Shown piece by piece: positions 24,382-37,419 of a stretch of 64,000 nt of DNA (position 1 is its first letter; each line of letters starts with the position of its first letter). Origin of the DNA: Bimuria novae-zelandiae CBS 107.79 (lineage: Eukaryota; Ascomycota; Dothideomycetes; Pleosporales; Didymosphaeriaceae). The DNA is taken from NCBI GenBank assembly GCA_010015655.1, contig ML976664.1, forward strand, positions 412,011 to 476,010. Reading direction: 5' to 3'. Under the pieces are notes generated by a model. That model was not told the DNA's origin and made no database searches. It was given only the letters and a program-made list of their open reading frames with translations. A program made the position numbers and the translations under genes.

Positions 24382-27300
24382 CGTATTAGATAAATAGCAA
24401 ATATACTTACACCCTAATTACGAGGAATATAAAGAGTAAAAGGGAAAGCATAGGTTTAATCGCATACTAAAAGGGACTACGACCCTTAGGATTAAAACGG
24501 TAACGAAGGAAGAAGACGGTAAAGCTCTCCTAAAAGAGGCCTAGTAGTAGCCTTAGGAGAAGAAGAAGGAAGGACACCTTAAGCCTATAAAGCCACCTAT
24601 AGAAAAAATATCTTTTTTAGACCTAGGCTTAGGCGGGAAAACGCCTTTAGAGAACTAAATACTATAAATAGTTAGGCATTAATTAAGCTACTAGTATAGC
24701 TTAAAGGAATATAAATAAAAGCCATGCTGGACTTAGGAGCATAGGAGAGTTATATGTTAAGAAAAGCACTTAATAGAGCAGGACTCTATAAGCGTAAGAA
24801 GGCTATACCCTATGCTATCTATGTCGCGAATGGATAACTAATGCCCGGCAAAGCAACAATCGAATACGAAGTTAAAACTACCCTTATAATCTATAGACAC
24901 CAGGAATTAATTACCCTAGACGTTATTAAGGAAGCTAATCACGACGTAATTTTAGGATTACCCTAGTTAAGGAAGCACAACCCTATAATTAACTAAGAAA
25001 AGAAAGAGCTATCCTTTAAGCGCTATAATTATGCATTATAAGTAAAGCCTACGCATTAATAGAGCATAATAGTAGATAAGAGAGCTATTAATAATATAGT
25101 CTTATAACTAAAAGTTAATAAACACGAAAATAACTTAGCAGACGCTAGCAGGAACTACTAGGTTATAAAGCGTAAGCACGAAGAGAATAGCACACCTCTT
25201 AATATCTCTAATAAATATAAAGAATAGAGTTATTTATTTTGGGAAGAGAAAGGAGCAAATGCCCTTCCTAAGCATATACACCGAGACCATCGCATTGTTC
25301 TCGAAGAAGGAAAAACGCCACCTTTTGGACCACTATACGGACAGAGCGCAAAGGAACTCCAATAGACACGCGAATTCCTAAAAAAAGCCCTTAAAAGGTA
25401 ATAGATACGCAAGTTAGAATCTCTAGCAGTATTACTCTTAATATTTATTATAAAGAAGGATAGAACATAACGTCTATACATTGACTATAGAAGGCTAAAC
25501 GATATAATAATTAAGAATAGATACTTACTACTAAATATATAAGAGTCTTAAGACAGGCTAGGACGAGCTAAGATATTCACACAATTCGACCTATAAGACA
25601 GATACCACCTTATACGAATAGCAGCAGGTGACGAGTGGAAGATAGCTTTTTAAACTAGATACGGACTATTTAAGTACTAAGTTATGCCTTTTAGACTCAC
25701 AAATGCGCTAGCAATATTCTAAGTAATAATTAATAACGTACTAAGAAACTACCTTGACATATTTATAGTTACTTACCTTAACGATATCCTAGTATTCTCT
25801 AAACAAGAGAAGGATTATGTACAACACGTATAAATAGTACTATAAGCGCTAGATAGCGCTAACTTATAATTAAAACTTAAGAAATGCAAATTCCATGTTA
25901 CGGAACTAGAGTTTCTAGGACATGTTATTAACACTAAAGGTATTTAAGTAAGCCCTTTAAAGATTAAGGAAGTAAAGAAATAGAAATTACCTACTAACCT
26001 TAAGGAAGTATAAGCCTTTCTTAGATTTACAGGATTTAATAAATAATTTATCGCAGACTACTCTAGGATCACACTACCACTCACGAACCTTACGAAGAAA
26101 GATAAACCTTTTAATTAGACAGAAGAATGCGAATAAGCATTCTAAACACTACGAGAAACATGCATTACGCTACTAGTCCTTATATACTTCTAGGATAACA
26201 AGCCATTACGTATTAAAACAAACGTAAGTAATCTAGCGATTAGAGCATGTGCAAAGCAAGAAAAGAATAGCAAATAGCACCTAATTATATACTACGCACA
26301 CAAATTCACACCAGAAGAATCACGATATAAAGTACACGACAAAGAACTACTTGCAATAGTAAAAGCTATTAAACACTAAAGGATCTACGCACACAGTTGT
26401 TTAAAACTTATAATTTTTACAGACTACAAAAATCTTACACGTTTTATAACCACGAAAGAACTAAACTAACGACAAGAAAGATAGTTAGAAACGCTAGAAT
26501 AATACAAATTCAAAATTATGTACACCCTAGGCAAAGAAAACGGACGAGCAGATACTTTTAGTAGAATAAATAATAATAAAGAAAAGGTTAAAACCTACTC
26601 GGTAATACTAAGGCAAAACCCTAACAATTCCTTAGAACTAATAGCAGAACTTAATTAACTCCTTATACTCACACGAGAAGTACCTAAGGAACAACAAATA
26701 AAGGTTATATAATAATACCACGACGACCCTGCATACAGACACCCAGGAATTAGAAAGACGATAGAACTAATCCAGAGGAACTATAGCTTTAAAGAAATTA
26801 AGGAAGCCATAGCAACCTACATACGCAAATATGCAGAATACTAGCGCAATAAATACGCAATACATCTCAAGTACGGAGAAATATAAGCCATCTAGATACC
26901 TATAGCACTATAGGAAGACATCGCTATAGACTTTATTATAGGACTATTAAAATTAAGAGATCCTGCAACCAGAATTACTTACAACGCAATACTAAATATT
27001 GTCTATTAATTTACTAAATACGTAGAATTACTACCATGCTAAAAGATAACTACGGCTAAGGAACTCGCATTCCTTATCCTAGACTAACTTATACGGCACT
27101 ACGGTATTCTAAAAACCATTATTAGCGATAGAGACAAACTCTTCACCTTAAACTATTAGATAACCCTAATGGCACTTATTAGAACAAAACGGAAGCTATC
27201 GATAGCATACCATCCACAAACCAACGGATAGACAGAACGTACGAATTAAACTATCGAAACGTACCTACGCATCTACTGCAACAACCAGAAAAATAACTAG

Positions 27301-28615
27301 ATTTCTTTACTACCTATGGCACAACTAGCATACAACAACAAGATATTAGCAGCAACAGGATTCACACTATTTTATGCAAACCACGAAAAATATCTATATC
27401 TCTTTAACTAAACACTTCCTATAATAATTAAGACAGAAGAGGTAATAAACATAGCAGAAAATATAAAGAAAACACACGCATAACTCTAAGCGAACTTTAA
27501 GAAAGCTTAATAGCAAAGTATTTCTTACACGAACCAAAAAAGAAAAACGGCACCTTAGCTAAAGAAGGGGGATAAAGCATATCTACTTACGAAAAATCTT
27601 CGAACCCAGAAGAAAAAGCACAAGAAACTGGACTATATTAAGGTTAGGCTATTTTTTATTATTAAATAAATATTACTAGTTAACTACTAATTAGAACTAC
27701 TGCCAGACGCAAAGATACACCTAGTATTCTATATAAACTAACTCGAACCCGCGGATCCCGAAACACTAGTTAAAATAACCTTCTATTACTAGCTAGAGGA
27801 AGAAAACGAATTTGAAGTTAAAACACTCCTAGGATATAAAGAAGTAGGATAAGAAGACTTCTAAGATAATAAGTTTTTATAAGAATAGTTAGTTAAGTAG
27901 AAAGACTACCCACACTTAGAAAACACATAGGAACCTAAGTCTAAACTCTGTAAGAATTGCTAGCAACTCCTAAAAAGAGCGCGAAGCAAGATCTACAATT
28001 ACTACTACTATACTAGAGTAATAAGAGAAAGCTTTAACGGGAACGAGACTTATGCCACGATAATACTAAAGGAGAATACTACGCGACAGACAAGGAAGGA
28101 GCATTAGTAAAGTTATCTAATATTCCTATCGTAGACCACAAGAGAGGAGAGAGCCTAATCCTAGACGCAGCCACAGGATAATTACTAAGGTTAGCGTTAA
28201 CTTTAAGTTCTCTAGCAGCCTTTATCTCTAACGCTAAATATTACACTTTTTACTTAGCACGCTTTTTAGCTTGCTTTAATATTTTCTTATTTTATAGAAG
28301 CCGCGTTAAAATTTCTGCTAGCAACCTTTTATCTTTATCTACCTTCTTTTAATACTCCTTACAGGTTTTATCTAAGGACGCCTATAACAAGTTAACATAA
28401 GGCTTTAAAGAGCGTACGCACTCGGCACACTTTAAATAAGCATTAGAATTAAAAGAAGGCATAATAATATAATTAGTGTTAAATAAAAGATAATAATTAC
28501 AAGAGATAGGATAAAGGACACTATTATAATAAATTTTAAAGCTAAGGCGGATAGCGCGGGCCTTAAAGGAAGATATTATAGTAAGAACTAAATAAGTGCG
28601 GGGTCACCAGACTTT
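24382..28615 (+). pseudogene. Chromovirus B pol: protease, reverse transcriptase, RNase H, integrase, chromodomain
   Basis: In order I read a protease core AMLDLGA (about 24720), a reverse transcriptase entry [17 protein letters not shown] (about 25290), YLNDILVFS (25774-25800; family YLDD), an integrase motif AYHPQTNG then a stop, TERTN (27205-27250), and a chromodomain-like KDYPHLENT...EP (about 27900-27940). The first catalytic Asp of YxDD is now Asn through a TpG-to-TpA change. Many Trp and Gln codons are stops, so the polyprotein cannot be made. Confidence 0.8.
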
Positions 28616-28623
28616 AACTAATT

Positions 28624-31600
28624 CAGTGATGTTCACGGATGGATTGGATATCCATCCATGCAAAATCCACAAAATCCATGGAAATCTAATCCATCCGGTT
28701 TAAGCTTATTATGTTGCACTATTAGACGCTACAGATGTCGCAAAAGCTTATTCTAGCGTTCAGTATTAAGTATATCTATCTTAACAGCTATTTTAGTATT
28801 AAGAATCGTTACTTTAGCCACGCAGGCACTCGAACTAGATAACATATTAACACCTTATTAACAATATAGTAGAAATAGATTAATAAAGTGCCTTAGTATT
28901 TTAATATAGGAGAAAAGGGCACTATAAAAAACAGCGCGTAAAGTTCTAGTCTAATATTTCCTTATCTATATTATCTAATTTGTCTAAGTCCTCTACAGAG
29001 TTATTACTAATCTTAATTAATCCTGCCCTCTCCTATGAAGCCATACACTCGTGATGCCCTATAATATCGTCACTAAGACGATTACAGGGCTTTATAATAA
29101 GGTTACCTGCGCCGCTAAAAGCTCTCTTAGGTCCATCGCTCATAGGCATGGCAGAAAGTACGTCAAAAGCTATCTAAGATACTCTCGGCCAGCGTTGTCG
29201 TTACTTATCCTATTACCACTAAATAAAAGGAGGAACATTAATAGCGAACTAAGAGAGCTTAAGGTACTTTACTAACTCGTCGCTATCTACTTATCGTTTT
29301 TTATTTACCTTTGCTCGACCTTTTCGCGCAAAGGTCTCCTATCTTAAAAGCGCTTAGGTAGTCTTAAAAAAAGATAGGTCTATCTTTTATTAGTTAAGTA
29401 TTATTCTATCCTTATAATTACGGTTATACAGCTCTTTGATCTATCCTTGTGCGATACCTAGCCAAGTTAGATGCTCTATTGCCTATTAAGAACGGATATA
29501 ATCCATGCCCTAGGTAGGATCTAAGACGATTGCCACCGTGTAGGCCGGAGACTCTATAAACAAGGTGTAGTACTTCGATGCCATCTCCTAGCCTTTGTAA
29601 AGACGCTATTTAAGCTAGATATCTCTATCTATTCGTGCTTAAAGTTCTTAAGCTTTAAAGTCCGTTAGGAGATTGTCTAGCGAAGTGTATAATTATCTAA
29701 TATTACTATACTCTTAAGGATCGTTGTTACTATTACTAAAATAACCTTAGAGGCGCAAAGTAAGCTCGTTTAAAAGTTTAAAAAGCTTAAGATTCTCCTT
29801 TAAGTACTACCACTTGGCCATAAAAAGACGGAGATCTAGTTAATAGTAGCTAATAGATTAACTCTACTAGCTACCACTTTGCCGCTGCGATCTAGTATTA
29901 TTAAAAGACTATAATTCGTCTCTATAAAAGTTGTTAAGCACCTCTTTAAGCACTATAGCTTACTTAATTATTAAGTATATAGAATTCTAGCAGGTAGCGT
30001 TACTAAGTATTAACTGTAAAGGTCTTGTGAGGCCATCCAATCGCACCTATCCAGGATAAACTTCCTAAGTAGTAATAAACCTAGCGTTTCTTAAGGTGTT
30101 TTTCCTAATTTATTTAATAATATTACGAAGCTTTCTAACAGTCCTATAAGCTTTATATTACTTAAAAAATACCACCTCCTCTGCCTAAGTTAGGCCACTA
30201 ATATTAGCTCCGAATATTAGCGCTTTCGCGACAAGGTTAAAGATATACCCTATACACCTTATACGCTACTACTTAGAGTTAAAATTAAGCTAATTCTCCC
30301 TAAAAATCTCCCCTAGAGCGTCTATTACTGTATTATTAGCTACAGCGTTATTAGAGGTAAGATATCCTACGCGGTCTTAAAGCCCCTAGTAGGAAATAAC
30401 CCCCTATAGCGATGCCGCAATATTTCTACTAGTATAGGCATCTTTTATAGCTTTAAGAGCAAGGAGAAGGTTTTATAGATTACTTTTCTTACTAAGAAAC
30501 TATGCGACAACACTATTATACGACTTATTATTACTAGAAGTCTATAAGTCAAAGGCTAGGTAAATCTTTGTAATAGCTTAGTCTAAGTAGGCAGCAACCA
30601 CATCCTTCGAACGTGCGTACTCCACGGAGATCCTACGCCTTATTGTATTACGAGATGGGATTGCGCGAGGCATCTTTGTAGCTAAATTAAGATACTAAAA
30701 CACCTTACGGAGCTCCTCAGCATCTAGCTTAATAAAGGGGATCCTGCTTATAATAATCTATCTAACTAAAAGTTAATAGAACTTATCAACGTTAAAGGAA
30801 GACGCCGCAGCATTAATAGTAGCTAAACCTTCTAGAGAAGATATATTAAGCGCAAACTAATCTATCTTATCCTGCCCTATAAGGGGCCGACGATTTAGAT
30901 TAAAGATCTTATATTTCTTAAGATAGCTAGCAACTAACCCACACCCCTTTCTTATATTAAGGATCTTCGCCTTAAAGCAGTTAATATAGCACGATTTATA
31001 TAAGAAGAACTAAGTAAATATCTTCTTATCCGTGCTTTTAAGTAGGACGCCGTACTTCCAGATCTATAAGTTAAGCCTCCCTTTAGGATCGTATACCTTA
31101 GTATAAGTATTAAACGCCTAGTTATTAGTAAGGTTAACCTAAAAGTAATTAAAGCTTAATATCTTAATCTCGCGGCGTCTTATAGCATATACAAAGTCTC
31201 TAGCTAATGCTAATTAAATTAAGGTAGTATATTACAAAGTTAATTCTAATACCTCTAATTAAGAATTAAGCTAATTATTAACACTAGTATCTACAGTAAC
31301 GGGGTCAGCAATAGAGCCACAAACATCGTTAATAGACATACTAAGTAACTATAAGTTTATACCGTACGTACTGCTACTCTGCTGGCCACTTTAAGTTAAT
31401 AGAACAGATAGTTATAGGGAGTCTTATAAGTCCAGCACTAACGCCACTTCTAGCGCCTGGACACGCTTACAGGTTTACAACAACGCAGGATTTAACTTAA
31501 TCTATCGTTTTACCACTTTAATAGGCGTCTTAATAGCCTCCGAAGCTTCTATAATTATTAGCGTAAGTAGAGAGACACTAGGTGGTGTATCGGCGCAGGT

Positions 31601-32382
31601 CACTCAAAGGATCGATGTTGGCGTATCTCCTAGCAGAGGCATGTGGGAGTGCGTGTATAAGAATGTAGCCTCGAATGAATTAAGTGCCTATAGGCCTGGT
31701 ACGAAAGGATACGGAAAAGGTACTGAACTACAAAGGCCCCAAGCTCCTCTAAATACACCTCTTCCCAGATGGCTAGCTAGCACATAACTGCCATAGGTTG
31801 ACCGTCGGTCTGATGGATCCGAAATAGGTCCGAATCGGATTCGTAGTTCCCCATCGGTCTGATAGATCCGAAATTGGTCCGATACGGATGAGTGTCGGTT
31901 TTCGGATGATCTCGAATCCTGTCTTGACTAGCCAAGGGTTCTCGTGTCGACGAGCGATTGTTCCTGTTACAGGTGGCTCTAAAGAGGTCCTTATACGTTA
32001 GTGCCGTAGGCGCTTGCCATCTAACCAAAGGCGCATTTTAATAGATAATTAGATAACTAACAAAGATAAGTCGTGGGATTTAAGAAAATACTAAATAAAA
32101 GTAGCTTTAACCATTTTAGAGCTATTAAACAGGTGTTATAAAAGTTTCGTTAAACTAAGTAAGGTTAAATTTAAATATTGCGATTTTTTGGGTCGCTTGC
32201 CTTAACAAGCCACAGGAAAACTATTAGACAACGAAACTACTAATTTAATACTTTAATTAGGTCTAGACAACGCCTAATTAGGTGTAGAACAATCTACGTA
32301 GATGGATTAGATTTCCATGGGCTGTTTGGATTAGATGGATATGGATTGATTCGTTAATCCAATCCATCCATGGACATCATTG
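28624..32382. mobile_element. hAT-type DNA transposon F, inserted in chromovirus B
   Basis: The left end is CAGTGATGTTCACGGATGGA and the right end is the inverse complement of CAATGATGTCCATGGATGGA. The 8 bp duplication AACTAATT is at 28616-28623 and 32383-32390, which with the CA-rich end fits the hAT superfamily. It is 3,759 bp. The interior from 28.7 to 31.55 kb is RIP-mutated and I could not read a transposase. The right-hand 0.5 kb is unmutated. Confidence 0.85.
31570..32040. other. RIP-free segment inside hAT F with a 52 bp-spaced direct repeat
   Basis: Ordinary composition with CpA and TpG retained, bounded sharply by TpA-rich sequence. It contains two similar units beginning CGGTCTGATGGATCCGAAAT (about 31804) and CGGTCTGATAGATCCGAAAT (about 31856). 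An 83-codon minus frame (31777-32028) spans it but has no domain that I know. It may be single-copy DNA captured by the element, since RIP acts on duplicated sequence. Confidence 0.45.
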
Positions 32383-32442
32383 AACTAATTAATAGGACAG
32401 GTTAGGTAATCCGAGGACGGATTAGTTAGAGGAGGGGGATGA

Positions 32443-32867
32443 TGTTAAGATCTAATCTTATAGACACTTGGCTAGGCTCTAGGACGCCTATGGTCTACAG
32501 GTGACCAATGGAGGCGCAGTACTAGGAGGTCACGTGACTGCTCGATGTGCTCGGCTCGAGCAAGTCGAGCGGACGCAGGAGCCAAGATATCTGCTCGCTA
32601 TGCTCGCTTCGAGCATGTCGAGCAGGAGAAGTATATAGGAACGCAAGGAGGAGTCTCTTCTACTTGTATTTAACCTATTTATTAATCTATTATTTAGATC
32701 TAAATAAGCAACCTTGTTGATTTAATTATGCTATACCTACCTTTAATACTAACACCCTAGTGACAAGCGCAAGCTATCACTACGACCCTCTCCCGTCCTA
32801 TCAGTATTCCTGCCCAAGAACCAACCTTAGCCCCTTAGGGACCAGCTACCCCTTTGGGATCTTAACA
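32443..32867 (+). repeat. 3' LTR of chromovirus B
   Basis: 425 bp, beginning TGTTAAGATC directly after the polypurine tract and ending GATCTTAACA before the GTAAG duplication. It is less mutated near its 3' end than the left copy (for example CTCTCCCGTCCTATCAG against CTCTTTTATCCTACTAG). Confidence 0.9.
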
Positions 32868-32872
32868 GTAAG

Positions 32873-35800
32873 CTATGCAGAATATATTTAGGTATTTATA
32901 TAGTACTTTATTAATTAGCGTCTAAAACGTCGCAGGTGCATATATTAGTCTAAAAGGTATTACTTAGTCCTTATATATGCTATATTAGGTCCTAAACGCA
33001 GTCTTATATTTATATTCCTTAATTATTTATACGTAGTAATACCTGTCACGCATATGAAATTTTATAAACTATTTAACTTTCTGGAGTCTATTTATGAGCT
33101 TTATAATTAAGGATAGTAGGTACTAATTTTTAATTATAGCTTTATTTAACTATTTATAATCTATATAAAGTCGCATTTTACCGTTCTTCTTAGGTACCTA
33201 AAATATAGGAAAAGCCACTAGGCTCTAACTTTCTTAAATATACTATTTTACTAGGTTCTTCCTTAAGTAATCTTATACTTCTTTTTCCTAGTCTATAAAT
33301 ATTAGTTATAGTTATTCTAGGCGTAGTTTCGTGCCCTCTACTAAAGGTATTTTATAATTTTATTTTTAGTATTTTAGTAGTTCTTCTCCTTTAATTTCTT
33401 TAAAGAGTTCTATATATTTTTAGTATTCTAGTAAAATTTTAGTAGCTTTTACTTCTTCTCTTAGGCCTAAGTATTAAACCTATATTAGTCTTACTTAGCC
33501 TAGATTTTCTTCTATAACTTTTATAATCTTAGTAGCTAAAAGTTATATAGCTTGTCCTTTAATCCGTCCTACGAGGGCATCTAGGGTTAATAGGTATATT
33601 TTTTGTAATTTATATACTTTAGTAACCTTTAGCGTAGATCTTTAGCTAAGTAGCATCTTCTTCTACTAGTTAATAATAGGATTATACTTTAAAAGCTAAT
33701 TATAGCTAATAATTACTTTTATGCTTCTAAGATCCATTATCGTGAAGCTATATTAGCTCTAAAATTTATTTAGGCTAATAGGTAATAGCATTATTTTAAG
33801 GCGTAACTAGCCTTTGCTATATTCTTAGGATATTATCCTGTCTACTATTTCTACTTATACTAGTGTCTCTTTGTTTTAGTACGGCAGATTGTGTTTTTTT
33901 ACTATTTTTAGAGATATTAGATATTTAGTCGCTCTGGGGTCTATTAGCGCTGTTACTTAGTAACTACTAATAGTAACTTTCTTAGTTAGTTATAGGTTAT
34001 TCGTGCCTATTTTTATCCTTTTTACCTTTATAGTCGTGCCTCTACTAGTAAGGTCTTTTGCCTAGTAGCGTTCTAGTTTCCTAACTTATTATTAGCTTAC
34101 TTAGTAGCATTTTAAAAAGCCTTTATCTTCTTAATTTAGGTTCGCATAGCTTCTTTTATTACTTTTAGTAAAGTAATTTATAGGTGCTCTTAGTATCCTT
34201 AATTTACTAGACCTTTTCTTCCTTTTAGAATTCTCCATATCTTTTATATCCCGTAGATAGACATTCCTAGGATTTTAGTTCTCTATACAATAGTGTTATT
34301 TCTAATACTACTATTTATTCTTTTTAATATAGGTGTGCTAAGCAATCCCTATTATAGTCTAGCTATCTAATCTATCGTAGGTGCTTAGGGCTCGTGTCCT
34401 CTATTTATTAGTTTCCTATAGTTATTACTAATCCTGCGTTTATGCCTTTAAGATACTAGCCTATAGCTTCTTTATATGCTTCGTGCATTTAGCATTTATT
34501 ATTAAAGTACTTCTACTATCCTAATTCTTTATAGTATCGTAACTATTTATTAGGGAAATATTCATAGCAGGTTATTAATAGTTTATAATTATTAATAAAC
34601 TTATGGTTAGAATTTCTTTATAATATTACTACTAGTTCCCTTTTTATCTCGTGTAGTTAATAATTCTCTTTATTACAAAAGAACTAGGCTACCAACTTAT
34701 ATAATTTTTAAATTCTAATCTACTATCTTAGTACTAGCATATTTCCTTAGTATTTAGTAGTAATTTTATAGGTTAAGATAGCCCTTAGCTCTTGAAGCTT
34801 AATTTTTTGCGTGTAATCCTTAGGTGTATGTATTTAACTATTATACACCTTGCCGTTTCCTTTTACTAGTTAGAGAAAGACCTCGTACTTGTGTACTATC
34901 CTCTATTCGATTTCTTTTAGTGTCTCTAGAACTTTAAGTTCTATATTAGAAACATTTTCTTTATTTATTTTTAGTAGTATAGGTGTTTGTACCCGTAGTA
35001 TAACTATTACTACTTAGATAATTTACGCTTTTTTACTTTATCTACTATTATTCTTTAAATTTTTTTTGAAGTAATCTTATTCTTTGTATCCTAAGCATAC
35101 TTTTTCCTTAAAGCATTATTTTTATTCTTAGTTAAAAAGTCTATTCTTATATTTTTTTGGCTACTTCTTTAGTTTCTATTCTTAAGCTTTATTAGCTATT
35201 ACAATATCTTTATTATAGTCCTTTTATAGTTTTTCTCTCCTTTTAATATTAGGTTAGATATAATTACCTTCTTACTTTTCTAACTATTATTTATATAGTC
35301 TATTATTAATCTACACGGCTAGCTTTATAAGTTCCTCTAGGTTGTCTACCTTATCGTGATAAGTAAGTTTGTCCTTAACACTTTCTTTTAGTCTGTTATA
35401 GTAGGCTACCTAAAGTAGGGCGTTATCTTAATTAATCTTAACTTAGAGGCGTCTAAACTTAGCTATGTACGTACTAGCTAATTTTATTTATTTAAGCCTT
35501 TAGATTTTACGTTTACCTTGTTATTCTTTATTAACTTTTTTAAATATAATCTAGATTTATTTCTTAAAAGATGCCTAGTCCTTAAACAACTTCTTAGTTT
35601 TATTACTATATTCTAAAATATTATCTTTGTTTTCTAGGTAATCCTTAGTAAGTGGTTAGAGCTATTTAGCTATCTTACCCTTTATATACATGCCTACTGC
35701 TAGGATTTTAGCCTACTTAGTTCTAAAGACATCCTTATTATATTAGTAGTATAGTTCTATATTTATAAGAAAAGTCTTAAGTCCTTCTCTTTTACTTTTA

Positions 35801-36026
35801 TAGACTTTAGGGACCTTAAAGGATATCCTCCCCGTAGTTATAATAACTAGAATATAAGTTATTAGCTTTACTAATTACTTTTTAAGCTGCTATATCTTAT
35901 TAGCCTAGTTAGCTAATACTATTATAATATTTATAATTAGTTTAGAAGTCGTGCTTCTTATTAAGACCCTTACTATAGTAGCTACTATAGCTATTTTTAT
36001 TATTTTAAACTTTTAGGTAGTTAAAG
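32873..36026 (-). pseudogene. Gypsy A gag and 5' pol, RIP-degraded
   Basis: Reading leftward from the 5' LTR, this block should hold gag, protease and the first part of reverse transcriptase. Just before the B junction the frame gives LINKVLYKYLNIFC then AY, the usual lead-in to the YxDD motif. No intact ORF remains. Base composition and TpA excess match the left block. Confidence 0.6.
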
Positions 36027-36491
36027 TATTATAAGGGGCTCTACGTACCTAAGCCTAGTCTAGGTTAGGGAAGGATAGGTTAAGGGTGAAGTGTCTTACA
36101 GATATTTAGTAATTAAAAGCTAAAGATAGCTATAAGGTAGGTTTTAAGGATAATTTAATTATATAATAAACTATAGAATAACTAACTACGAAGAGTAGGA
36201 GAAGTATAAAGAAATTATTAGACTATATACTATCTATCCTATTCTTTACTATTATCTAAATTACTATTATAGTCCCGCTAAGATCCATTTCCTAAAGGTA
36301 GTCCCTAGGACTTACTATAGTCCTAACTCTTATGCGGGACTTTTTACTTATATAGGACTTTGTCACGTGCTTGCTAACCTAAGCTGCCCCGCGCTATTGT
36401 GTGTTTCTCTGGCACGGTTATTCCGCCAATAATGACCCTCTTGGCGTAATTATCTGGTTCCATTGTTCCTGTAGGGTTCGTGATCGTAACA
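36027..36491 (-). repeat. 5' LTR of gypsy A, with an unmutated segment
   Basis: 465 bp. Bases about 36380-36491 keep CpA and TpG (for example GTGTGTTTCTCTGGCACGG) where the left LTR has TATATATTTCCCAAGCGTAG-type sequence. This makes the pair a direct record of RIP changes. Confidence 0.85.
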
Positions 36492-36496
36492 ATACA

Positions 36497-37400
36497 ATAA
36501 TACGTAACTAGTAGTTCTTACTAGCGTCTACTAAGGGTAATTCGTGTTTATTAGCTTCTAGTTATAAGACTAAGTTATTAATAGCTTTCTTATCTACTAT
36601 TATACTCTATTAATACGTAAATCTTATTTATAGTGCATATTTATAGTGTTTAAAGGATAGCTTCTTTTATTTCTAATTAACTATAGGGTTGTACTTCCTT
36701 AACTAAGGCAGTCTTAATATTATATCGTAATTAGCTCTTTAAAGGATATAAAGGGTAATTATCTCTTAGCATCTATAGATTTTAAGCATTATCTTACCCT
36801 CATACAGTGGGATAACAAAATCAATAACAAATCATTTTAGGTACTTTTTCAAAACTTTAATAGCATAGCCAATAGTGGGGTTATAGTTAAGGGTAAAATA
36901 TAGAATTATAGGAACCATCTAGTTAATTATAGCTATTAACCTACGCTGTGCTTAGCAAGCACCAGAACAACGTATTAACTTAGTAAAATAAGGGTCGATT
37001 TTTCTAACCTGTTTAAGGCCTTTTAATTTGCTTTTAAAGGTGTAGGATTATTAGGTTCTTATATATATACTATATTAGTGCTTTTCTGGTTTATATACCG
37101 AATTTGGATATAGGTTTACTCACAAAGTCTATATTTATAAAGTGTCCGTACGCAGTACGGGCAGCTACCTAATGCGATGTCTTAAGACAGGTGACAATGG
37201 TTATGTAATACCGCACAGGCAAAGGAACAGACCATAGTCACCGTGCGCGAGCATCAATCCTTATAACCCCCTTTCCTCCGTACGTAGAATAGACAGACAA
37301 GACTTGAATACCAGACCCTTTTCTCACCCGTACCATCGTACAACTATCTAGCCCTATCATATCGCGATATGCTTAGCTTAGTATAGCCCATTCAACAACT
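36497..37400. other. Spacer between elements A and G
   Basis: 36497-36780 is TpA-rich, while parts of 36785-36860 and 37150-37350 retain CpA. There is no long ORF. Short retroelement-like residues begin near 37400. Confidence 0.4.
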
Positions 37401-37419
37401 ACTCTATATAAATTAAGGA

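Larger units (their letters stand above)
11783..32867 (+). mobile_element. Ty3/gypsy chromovirus B, inserted in element A
   Basis: Two 425 bp LTRs (11783-12207 and 32443-32867) begin TGTTAAGATC and end GATCTTAACA. The 5 bp duplication GTAAG is at 11778-11782 and 32868-32872. A polypurine tract, GAGGAGGGGGATGA, directly precedes the right LTR, so it reads left to right. Gag with a zinc knuckle, protease, reverse transcriptase, integrase and a chromodomain are recognisable in order, all with RIP stops. It is interrupted by copia C (13862-24376) and hAT F (28624-32382). Without them it is about 6.8 kb, typical for a chromovirus. Confidence 0.92.
8256..36491 (-). mobile_element. Gypsy-type LTR retrotransposon A, outermost element of the nest
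   Basis: LTRs lie at 8256-8774 and 36027-36491. The flanking duplication ATACA is seen at 8251-8255 and 36492-36496. LTR ends are TGTTACAAGG and CGTAACA, RIP-altered in one copy each. CTATCCCCCCTCTT just inside the left LTR is a minus-strand polypurine tract, so the element reads right to left. Without the inserted element B it would be about 7.1 kb. Its coding region survives as two blocks (8775-11777 and 32873-36026), both full of stops. The reverse transcriptase motif is read across the B insertion (AYLNNVLIYS). Confidence 0.9.

Noticed and set aside
36785..36900. Possible small inverted-repeat element (TTACCCT ... AAGGGTAAA)
   Set aside because: Only about 7-9 bases pair, too short to claim a transposon.
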